Source: Sphingomonas gellani
GTDB lineage: Bacteria; Pseudomonadota; Alphaproteobacteria; Sphingomonadales; Sphingomonadaceae
DNA: 64,000 nt
Direction of reading: 5' to 3'
Assembly: GCF_900110035.1 (NCBI RefSeq)
Contig: NZ_FOCF01000004.1
Location: 131,501 to 195,500, forward strand
Position numbers and translations under genes: made by a program. Under the pieces are notes generated by a model. That model worked only from the letters and a program-made list of their open reading frames with translations, did not search any database and had not been told where the DNA came from. This document shows positions 42,532 to 50,001 of this stretch, in pieces. Numbering within the stretch: the first letter of the stretch is position 1; every line of letters begins with the position of its first letter.

Positions 42532-45500
42532 TCAGAAGCGGACGCGGGCACCCACGGTGTAGCGGCGGCCATAGTCGAACACGTCCAGCAACTGGTTGCT
42601 GTAACGGCCGTGCGTGCTCTGCTGGTTGTTGTTGATGTTCAGGGCCTCTGCGAAGACGCTGAAGTGGCTGTTGATGTCGTAGCTGCTCGTCAGGTCGATC
42701 TGGAAGCTCTGGTTGACGAACGTCGGCTCCGACCCGAACGAACCGGTATTCTGGTTCTGGCCGAACTGGAGCAGATACTTGTCACGCCAGTTCAGCGCGG
42801 CGCGGAACTGGAAGCCGGCCTTGTCATAGAAGCCGACGAAGTTCGCCGAATTGGCGAGACCCGTGACCGCGAAGCCGCTCTGCGAGATGTCCTTGTCGTC
42901 GTACGGACGGTTGGTGTTCACGAAGGTGGCATTGGCCTGGAAGCCGAAGCCGGAGCCGCCGAACACCTGTTGCAGGGCGAGTTCGACGCCGCGAACCGTG
43001 GCGTCCGGCCCGTTGACCTGCTGCGACACGGCGAAGCTTGCCGGCTGTCCGGTGGTCGGGTCGATCACTCCGTTGATCGGCTGACGCGTGACGCCGCCGA
43101 CGACGAAGTTGCTGACGTTCTTCAGGAAGAAGTTCACCGCCAGGTACGAGTTGCGCTGGTAATACCATTCGGCGCCCAGGTCGAAATTGTCGGCCAAGTA
43201 CGGACGCAGATTGGGGTTGCCGCCGCTCGCCGACAGCGCGTTGACGCGCTGGCCGTTGCCGACGTTCAACACCGGCGTCAGCAGGTTCAGGCCCGGCCGC
43301 GTCAGCGTACGTGACGCGTCGAAGCGCAGGATCACATTGTCCGTCAGCTCCAGCTTCGCATCCACGCTGGGCAGCAGATAGGAATATGAGCTCTTGTTCG
43401 TCACCGCCTGGATCGGCGTGTAGGTCGGGATGCTTAGCAGCGTCGGATCGGCCGCGCTGGTCACGATCGACGTCGGCAGGCGGCCCTGACCGATCGCGCG
43501 CAGGTTGGTCGTCTCGTTGCGCACGCCCGCGTTGAACGTGAAGGGCAGGCCGCCCAGTTCCGTCTTGAAGTTGACGTTCAGGTACAGCGACCAGGTCCGT
43601 TCCCGGACGTTCAGGATGCTGCCCGGATCAACCGCCTCATCGAAGGCGCCGCGGAAGCCCAGCAGGCCGTCGCCGCTGGTCGGCGAGGGATAGTTGAAGC
43701 CCGGAATGTTCTGCGCGTACGGATTGCCCAGGCTGCTCAGATAGTTCTGATAGGCGACCGGGCTGAACTTGAACACCGACGGGGGCAGGGTGCCCTTGAA
43801 GCCGGGGATGAAGTCGTTGAGGCTGATCGAACCCTGATACAGGCTGGCGGGCAGCGGCGAGATGCCGGTGGTACGACCCGACGGACCGCCATAGCCGGCA
43901 TAGGCCTGCCAGAAGTTGTTGGTGAACGTGCTCTGGTTACGGAAGTCGTAGGTGTCCTGGTAATATTGGCCGCCGGCCTTGATCGTCAGGTCGTCCTGCT
44001 TCCACGTGACGTTGCCGCGGAACTGGTACAGTTCATCGGTATTGTGCTGCGTCTGGTTGACGGTCACGTGCGAACCGATGACCGCCTGGTTTGCCCACTG
44101 CGCCGCATTGCCGGCCGGACCGTAGTTGGAGATCGACGGGAACGCGTCCTTGCTGTCGCCGGAAATGGCGAAGTTCAGCGTGTTGCCCAGATTGCCGCCA
44201 TAGCCGATGTCGCCGTTCAGGCTGCCGATGACGTTGCCCGGGTTCAGCCAGCTCTTCGCATAAGCGGCGTCCGCCTCCAGCGTCAGATGCTCGTTGGCGT
44301 CGTATTTGACGTTCAGGCCGGTCTGGTTGGTCTGCAGGATCTGCTTGTTCAGCGCCGCGGTGAAGTCGGTCGGCGAGCCGGCCTGGGTGAAGTTCACCGC
44401 CGTGCCGTTCTCGTCCAGCTTCACGTTGCGCAGGTCGCTCTGGTTGAACCAGACGCCGAACGCGTAGTTTTCCTGGGTGATGTTCTGACGCGAGAAGTTG
44501 TTGTCCAGCGTCACCATCAGGTCGTCGGTGGGGTGGTATTGCAACGACACGCGGGCGTCGACGCGCTCGTCCTCGACGCGCTGCTGCTCGGCGCCATATT
44601 GCTGGGGGAACCAGCCGGCCAGCGTCTTGTTCGCCGGCGCGAGCTGCGCGGCGGTGCACGATGGCGTCAGCTGGCACGGGGCGAAGAAGCCGCCCGGCCA
44701 ACCGGACACATAGACGCGATTGGTGTCGGTATCGCGGCGGGTGTAGATCACGTCGGCCAGCACGCCGAACTTCTCGTTGGCGGAGGTGCTGCTGATCAGC
44801 AGGCCGCCGGTCGGCACGACATTCTTGGCGCGGTCCTGGTACGAGCCGGAACCGGTCGCCGCGACGCGGAAGCCGGGATGGTCGAACGGGTTCGGGAACT
44901 GGATGTTCACCGTGGCGCCGATCGAGCTGGACGCCAGCGACACGTCCGGCGTCTTGAACACGCTCAGCTGACCGATGAAGTCCACGCCGACGGTGCTGAA
45001 ATCGATCTGCCGACCACCAGTGGCGGTGGAGATGCGGCGGCCGTCATACAGCGTCGTGTTGAAGTCGCCGCCGAAGCCCCGGACCGAGATGCCGGTCGGC
45101 TCGCCGCGCGAGCCAGAGCGCTGGATCGACACGCCCGGCAGACGCTGCAGCGATGCGGCGACGTTGGAATCGGGGAACTTGCCGATATCCTCGGCGGAGA
45201 TCACGTCCACGACACCCGACGAGGTGCGCTTGATGTCCAGGTTGCGCTGCAGCGAGCCGCGCAGACCGGTGACGATGATGTCCTGGCCGGGCGAATCGCT
45301 GCCGACCGAATTGCCCTGCGACGCGTCGGGTGCGGTGGCGGTATCCTGCGGCTGGCCGGCTTCGCTGGCGGAGGTGGTGTTGGCCGTGGCCGGCACCGCC
45401 GGCTGCGGCGCGGCCGGCTGGCTGGTGGTGCTGTTCTGCAGGCTGCCCGGATCCTGCTGCTGCGCGGCCGCCGGCGCGGACCAGACCAGCGCCGCAACGC

Positions 45501-45576
45501 TAGTGGCGCTCGCAAGCAGGCAGGCGCCGCGAAGACGCCGGCGCTGACGGGCAGCAGGGTGCAATGCCGTGTTCAT
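42532..45576 (-). CDS. TonB-dependent receptor 2 (large, carbohydrate type)
   Basis: A 1014-residue outer-membrane receptor. ATG at 45576 has GAGAGGGGATGG upstream. A basic leader (ARQRRRLRGA) and hydrophobic core end at PAAAQ (about residue 39). A Gln/Ala/Pro/Thr-rich linker of about 65 residues precedes the plug (DIIVTGLRGSLQR, SNVAASLQRLPGVSI, ISVRGFGG). The barrel ends with the classical C-terminal phenylalanine (VGARVRF). It is of the same broad class as receptor 1 but clearly divergent, so a different oligosaccharide is likely. Divergent from SapC with operator E between, and head of the minus-strand group 45576-34344. Confidence 0.93.
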   Translation of the reverse strand: MNTALHPAARQRRRLRGACLLASATSVAALVWSAPAAAQQQDPGSLQNSTTSQPAAPQPAVPATANTTSASEAGQPQDTATAPDASQGNSVGSDSPGQDIIVTGLRGSLQRNLDIKRTSSGVVDVISAEDIGKFPDSNVAASLQRLPGVSIQRSGSRGEPTGISVRGFGGDFNTTLYDGRRISTATGGRQIDFSTVGVDFIGQLSVFKTPDVSLASSSIGATVNIQFPNPFDHPGFRVAATGSGSYQDRAKNVVPTGGLLISSTSANEKFGVLADVIYTRRDTDTNRVYVSGWPGGFFAPCQLTPSCTAAQLAPANKTLAGWFPQQYGAEQQRVEDERVDARVSLQYHPTDDLMVTLDNNFSRQNITQENYAFGVWFNQSDLRNVKLDENGTAVNFTQAGSPTDFTAALNKQILQTNQTGLNVKYDANEHLTLEADAAYAKSWLNPGNVIGSLNGDIGYGGNLGNTLNFAISGDSKDAFPSISNYGPAGNAAQWANQAVIGSHVTVNQTQHNTDELYQFRGNVTWKQDDLTIKAGGQYYQDTYDFRNQSTFTNNFWQAYAGYGGPSGRTTGISPLPASLYQGSISLNDFIPGFKGTLPPSVFKFSPVAYQNYLSSLGNPYAQNIPGFNYPSPTSGDGLLGFRGAFDEAVDPGSILNVRERTWSLYLNVNFKTELGGLPFTFNAGVRNETTNLRAIGQGRLPTSIVTSAADPTLLSIPTYTPIQAVTNKSSYSYLLPSVDAKLELTDNVILRFDASRTLTRPGLNLLTPVLNVGNGQRVNALSASGGNPNLRPYLADNFDLGAEWYYQRNSYLAVNFFLKNVSNFVVGGVTRQPINGVIDPTTGQPASFAVSQQVNGPDATVRGVELALQQVFGGSGFGFQANATFVNTNRPYDDKDISQSGFAVTGLANSANFVGFYDKAGFQFRAALNWRDKYLLQFGQNQNTGSFGSEPTFVNQSFQIDLTSSYDINSHFSVFAEALNINNNQQSTHGRYSNQLLDVFDYGRRYTVGARVRF

Positions 45577-45682
45577 CAACCATCCCCTCTCAAAATGCCG
45601 AACCGCCCCTTCTTTTGGGGACGACAGGCGAAACATGTTCTGGTCGCAGGCGTGAGTCGGATTCGGGTCCGATCCGCTGAGA

Positions 45683-45696
45683 CGGTAGCGCTCACA
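45683..45696. promoter_or_regulatory. LacI-type operator E
   Basis: CGGTAGCGCTCACA in the 236-base gap between divergent TonB receptor 2 (107 bases away) and SapC (117 bases away). It shares TAGCGCT with operators B and C and GCTCAC with D. Confidence 0.6.
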
Positions 45697-45812
45697 ATAC
45701 GTCGCCCTTTCGCCATTGCAAGTGCTGTCTCACTGGTCGTAATTCGAATGCGAGCGGCGGCGGGTCTTCGGACCCGTGAAGATCGCCGTATGTATGAGGG
45801 AGGGGAGGTCCG

Positions 45813-46499
45813 ATGCCTGCTTGGGAAATACTGAATCAGGAGGCACATGCGGGCCTGCGCGTCTCCCGCGCCGTCGATGGCGGCCGGCACTTCGCGCAGA
45901 TCGTCGCCGACGAGTTCCTGAAGGCGCAGCCCTATTACGCGATCCTCTTCACCAAGCATCCCGAGACGGGCGCGTTCTACGCGGGCGTGGTGATGGGGGT
46001 GGAGCCGGGGCGTAACCTGCTGACGGAGCACGGCACGCTGCCCGATTACCGCCCGGCCGATCTGGAACGGCAGGGGTTCTTCGTCGCGGATGGCAACATC
46101 GTGATCGATCGCGAGCATGCGGTCTTTTCCGGCCCGGACGGACAGGCATTGTTCGAGCCGGACGGCTCCGCCGCGTTGCCGCTGAAGCGGGTGCAGCAGG
46201 CGCTCCACACCCTGGAAAAGGGCATCCCAGAGACGGACGCGATCATCCAGCGCCTTTTGTCGCGCCGCTTATTGGAGCCGATCGATGTGTCGCTCGATTT
46301 CGACGATGGCGAGCGGCTGCGGCTGGAGGGGCTGTACACCATCAGCCTGGACGCGCTGCATGCCCTCCCCGACGAGGAGGTATTGGCGATGTTCCGGCAG
46401 GGTGATCTGCAACTGGCCTACGCCCAAACAGCGTCCGTCCGCCACCTGCGGACGCTGGGTCGGATCCGCAACAGCAGGTTGCTGGACCCGCGCGCGTGA
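45813..46499 (+). CDS. SapC family protein
   Basis: A 228-residue protein of the SapC family, recognised by AHAGLRVSRA near the N-terminus, FTKHPETGAFYAGVVMGVEPGRNLL, and the C-terminal pattern LYTISLDALHALPDEEVLAMFRQG. The name derives from Campylobacter S-layer-linked genes, but members in sphingomonads and Caulobacter typically sit beside TonB receptors with halogenase and cupin genes; their molecular function is unknown. No signal peptide. GGAGGGGAGG precedes the ATG. The stop overlaps the GTG of the cupin gene (GTGA), so the two are translated together. Divergent from receptor 2. Confidence 0.88.
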   Translation: MPAWEILNQEAHAGLRVSRAVDGGRHFAQIVADEFLKAQPYYAILFTKHPETGAFYAGVVMGVEPGRNLLTEHGTLPDYRPADLERQGFFVADGNIVIDREHAVFSGPDGQALFEPDGSAALPLKRVQQALHTLEKGIPETDAIIQRLLSRRLLEPIDVSLDFDDGERLRLEGLYTISLDALHALPDEEVLAMFRQGDLQLAYAQTASVRHLRTLGRIRNSRLLDPRA

Positions 46500-47503
46500 T
46501 CGACTCGGCGGAGCTGCCGGCGGAGGCGCTGAGGGACCCGGACAGCTTCCGCACGCTGGTCATGGAACGCTGCGAGCCGGTCGTGCTGCGCGGCGTCGCG
46601 CACGACTGGCCGTTGCTTGCCGACGGTGACGTAGCCGGGGTGGTGGATCAGCTTCGCCGGTACGATGCGGGTCGTGACGCGGAGGTGTTCGTCGGCGATC
46701 CGGCGATGCGCGCCCGGTACCATTATGACGAGGCGCTGGAGGGGTTCAACTTCACCCGCACGCCCATGCCGTTCCGCGACGCGCTGACCCGCATCGTGGA
46801 AAGCGCAGGGCAACCGGATCGGCCCAGCATGTATATGGGTTCGCTGACTTCGGAGACGTATCTGCCCGGCATCGAGCAGGCGACTCGGCTCGCCTTCGTG
46901 CCCCCGCATGTGCGGCCGCGGATCTGGATCGGGCATCCCTCCATCGTGGCCTGTCATTACGATACCATGGACAATGTCGCGTGCGTCGCGGCTGGGCGGC
47001 GGCGCTTCACCCTGTTTCCGCCGGACGCGATCCGCGACCTGTATGTCGGGCCGATCGACCACACGCTGGCGGGGCAGCCGATCAGCCTGGCGATGGGTAG
47101 CGAGCCGGGCGACCCGCGCTTCCCTCGCTTCGAGCAGGCGAGGGGGCGAGCGGTGGTGGTCGACCTGGAGGCGGGCGACGCGCTCTACCTGCCCAAATTA
47201 TGGTGGCATCAGGTGGAGGCGACCGGGGATTTCAACATCCTGGTCAATTACTGGTGGGACGGATTCGCGGCCGGCCCCGACCAACCCTATGCCGCGATGA
47301 TGCTGGCGCTGATCGCGATAGCCGATCGGCCGGCGGGTGAGCGGGCAGCATGGCGGGCCTGGTTCGACCATTATGTCTTCCGCCCCGACGGGCACCCGCT
47401 CGCCTTTCTGCCGCCGGAGAAACACGGGGTGCTGGAGGCGGGGTCCAAGGCTGCCTATGGCCGCATCCGGACGATGGTGATGCGGATGCTGCGCGGCGCG
47501 TAG
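46496..47503 (+). CDS. Cupin_8 / JmjC-like protein (3 of 3)
   Basis: A 335-residue cupin-like protein with a GTG start inside the SapC stop. Features: CEPVVLRG (26-33), YHYDEALEGFNF (75-86), metal ligands His154 and Asp156 in CHYD, GRRRFTLFPP, and WWHQ with His238. The metal triad is intact, as in the two paralogues at 3205 and 4367. It has lost the RFFYN form of the central segment, so it is a separate branch. Probably a cytoplasmic Fe(II)/2-oxoglutarate hydroxylase; substrate unknown, possibly the SapC protein or the receptor made from the same divergent promoter region. Confidence 0.87.
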   Translation: MIDSAELPAEALRDPDSFRTLVMERCEPVVLRGVAHDWPLLADGDVAGVVDQLRRYDAGRDAEVFVGDPAMRARYHYDEALEGFNFTRTPMPFRDALTRIVESAGQPDRPSMYMGSLTSETYLPGIEQATRLAFVPPHVRPRIWIGHPSIVACHYDTMDNVACVAAGRRRFTLFPPDAIRDLYVGPIDHTLAGQPISLAMGSEPGDPRFPRFEQARGRAVVVDLEAGDALYLPKLWWHQVEATGDFNILVNYWWDGFAAGPDQPYAAMMLALIAIADRPAGERAAWRAWFDHYVFRPDGHPLAFLPPEKHGVLEAGSKAAYGRIRTMVMRMLRGA

Positions 47504-47557
47504 ACGTCTGCGTCACGCGATGGTTGGTGGCGCGCAAGATCCGCCAGAGCGGCGAAG

Positions 47558-47571
47558 GGTTATCGCTATCG
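47558..47571. promoter_or_regulatory. Weak LacI-type operator candidate
   Basis: Read on the minus strand, CGATAGCGATAACC resembles operator F (TGATAGCGATATCA) and the shared consensus, though the ends deviate. It lies between the cupin gene and TonB receptor 3. May be chance. Confidence 0.25.
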
Positions 47572-47666
47572 GATGAAAGACAGGTGACGAGCGCAATCCG
47601 GCGGTCGCCTTGTTCCTTGGGAAACGCGGGGGCCGAGCAAAAGCCGAAACCTGGATCAACAAAAGG

Positions 47667-47685
47667 CTATTGATAATCACTCGCA
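47667..47685 (+). promoter_or_regulatory. Fur-box-like site
   Basis: The 19-mer at 47667-47685, with core TTGATAATCA, matches 14 of 19 positions of the classical Fur consensus (GATAATGATAATCATTATC). It is 39 bases upstream of the receptor start, as expected for iron-repressed genes. Confidence 0.6.
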
Positions 47686-47724
47686 GCACGCTTAGGGGCG
47701 CCGCAACGAAAAGGGGAACCCAAC

Positions 47725-49893
47725 GTGTCGCGTGATTGCCTGCACCGCTCAGTCCTGATGGCCAGCCTGATCCTGGCCGCTCCGGTGGCCGCCCAGACCG
47801 CGCCCGGCGATCAGGATCGTGACGCGGACAATCGCGACGTCATCGTCGTCGGCAGCCAGTCCGATCGCGGCGTGGCGACATCGGGCACGAAGACCGAGCT
47901 TCCGGTCGCGCAGACGCCGCAGTCGATCAGCGTCGTCACCTCCGACGACATCGCCGGCCTGGGCCTCCAGAACCTGAACCAGGTGCTGCGCTTCGTCGCC
48001 GGCGTCACCACGGAACAGCGTGGATCGAGCGCGGAGGTCTATGACCAGTTCAAGCTGCGCGGTTTCGACGCGCCGCAGTTCCTCGACGGCCTGCGCCTGA
48101 TCGGCGGCGCCAGCTATCTCGCGCCCCAGGTCGACGTGTCGCTGCTCGACCGGGTGGAGGTGCTGAAGGGCCCGGCATCCGTGCTGTATGGTCAGTCCGG
48201 ACCGGGCGGTCTGGTCGCGCTGTCCAGCAAGATGCCGCTGGACCGCGACATGTACGGTGCGATCGCCGGGACGTACGGCACCTATGACCTGTACCGCATC
48301 GACGCCGATATCGGCGGCCGCGCGGGCGGCGACGTGCTGTGGCGGCTGTACGGCAGCGCCAATGGCGCGGACACGCAACAGCGTTTCAGCAAGCGCGTGC
48401 GCCAGACGGTCGGCGGAGCGGTCACGGCCGGCGCGGGCACGGCGACCAGCTTCACCCTGATCGGTCGCTATTCGCACGATCCGGACAACGGCGCGTACGG
48501 CGTGTTCCCCGCGTCCGGTACCTTCCTGACCAACCCCAACGGCCGCCTGTCGACCAAGTTCGACGCGGGCGAGGCCGGCAACCGGTTCCAGCGCGAACAG
48601 GCGGCGGTCAGCTACATCTTCAACCATGATTTCGGCGGGGGCTGGGCGCTGCGGTCCGCCGGCCGGTACGAACATGGCACGTCGCAACTGGGCCTGGTGT
48701 ACGCCAACGGCACCCTGCTCGCGTCCGATCCGACGCAGCAGACGTTCGGCCGGTCATCCTATGCGACCCGCGAAAACTCCAACGCGTGGACCTATGACAC
48801 CCAGCTGCGCGGCCATGTAAGCACCGGTCCCGTGGAACATACGCTGCTCTTCGGGGTCGATCGTCAGGTCGGGCACGGCTATAGCGACTATGCCTTCGGA
48901 TCGGGCACGCCGCTCAACGGCTATGCGCCGGTATATGGCACCATGCCCGTTCCCCAGACGCCGGCAACGGTGCCTGACCCGTTTGCGGGCACCAGCCGCC
49001 TTCGCGCACGTCAGCAGGGCCTGTATGCGCAGGACCAGATCTCCGTCGGCGGCTTGCGCGTCCTGCTCGGCGGGCGTCAGGACTGGGCGCAGACCGGGTC
49101 GGCCGGCCAAGACCTGCAGCATTCGCGCAAGTTCACCTATCGCGCCGGCGCGCTGTACACCACGTCGATCGGGATTGCGCCCTATGTCAGCTATTCCACC
49201 TCGTTCGAGCCGCAGACCGGGACGGTCAGCGATCCGAACGGCACCACCGATGTGCCCAAGCCGTCGCAGGGCAAGCAGATCGAGGCCGGCATCAAGTATC
49301 AGGTGCCGAACACATCGATCCTGCTGACCGGCGCCTGGTTCCGCATCGAACAGACGAACCTGCTGACCCCGATCCCCAACACGCCCTTCGCCATCCAGAC
49401 CGGCAAGGTGCGCTCGCAGGGCGTCGAGGTGGAGGCGGTCGCGCCGCTGCCCTATGGTTTCAACGCCCGGCTGGCGTTCAGCCGGCAAAAGGTCCGTACG
49501 ATTGCCGACGAGAACCCGGCCAACATCGGCAAGGGCATTCTGGGCGTTGGTCGCGGCGGCACCTCCGCGAACCTGGAATGGGCGCCGCAGTCTGGTGCGC
49601 TGTCCGGCTTCGCGATCGGCGGCGCGGTGCGTCACGTCGACCGTGTCTATGCCGGCACCTATTTCGATGCCTCCGCCAACGCGCCCGACCATACGCCCAG
49701 CTACACGCTGTTCGACGCGCTGGCCCGCTACGATCTGGGCAAGGCGTTTTCGGGGATGCAGGGCGTGACGCTGTCGGTGAACGCCACCAACCTGTTCGAC
49801 AAGAAGTACATCACCACCTGTTATCTGGATTATGGCTGGTGCTGGTACGGCAATCGCCGTACGGTGCAGGGCACGATCGGCGTCCGCTTCTGA
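47725..49893 (+). CDS. TonB-dependent siderophore receptor (FhuA/FoxA type)
   Basis: A 722-residue outer-membrane receptor of the hydroxamate-siderophore class. Leader ends in PVAAQ (about residue 23). The plug shows ELPVAQTPQSISVVT, LRFVAGV, LRGFDAPQFLDGLR and VEVLKGPASVLYGQSGPGG, all standard for FhuA/FoxA-like proteins. The barrel ends with VNATNLFDKKYITTC..., then the final strand with Phe. Start is GTG at 47725 behind AAAGGGG. The Fur-box-like site upstream supports iron regulation. It is smaller and of a different class than the two sugar-locus receptors, so it marks the end of the polysaccharide locus rather than belonging to it. Confidence 0.92.
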   Translation: MSRDCLHRSVLMASLILAAPVAAQTAPGDQDRDADNRDVIVVGSQSDRGVATSGTKTELPVAQTPQSISVVTSDDIAGLGLQNLNQVLRFVAGVTTEQRGSSAEVYDQFKLRGFDAPQFLDGLRLIGGASYLAPQVDVSLLDRVEVLKGPASVLYGQSGPGGLVALSSKMPLDRDMYGAIAGTYGTYDLYRIDADIGGRAGGDVLWRLYGSANGADTQQRFSKRVRQTVGGAVTAGAGTATSFTLIGRYSHDPDNGAYGVFPASGTFLTNPNGRLSTKFDAGEAGNRFQREQAAVSYIFNHDFGGGWALRSAGRYEHGTSQLGLVYANGTLLASDPTQQTFGRSSYATRENSNAWTYDTQLRGHVSTGPVEHTLLFGVDRQVGHGYSDYAFGSGTPLNGYAPVYGTMPVPQTPATVPDPFAGTSRLRARQQGLYAQDQISVGGLRVLLGGRQDWAQTGSAGQDLQHSRKFTYRAGALYTTSIGIAPYVSYSTSFEPQTGTVSDPNGTTDVPKPSQGKQIEAGIKYQVPNTSILLTGAWFRIEQTNLLTPIPNTPFAIQTGKVRSQGVEVEAVAPLPYGFNARLAFSRQKVRTIADENPANIGKGILGVGRGGTSANLEWAPQSGALSGFAIGGAVRHVDRVYAGTYFDASANAPDHTPSYTLFDALARYDLGKAFSGMQGVTLSVNATNLFDKKYITTCYLDYGWCWYGNRRTVQGTIGVRF

Positions 49894-50001
49894 CGCGACG
49901 GGGCGGGACGGGGGAGGCGTGTGCCGTCGCCCCCTGCCAGCCCCGGTCACCGCCGCTACGCCGCCCGACAGAGCGACGCTGCCTTCCACGCCAACCAGTA
50001 G

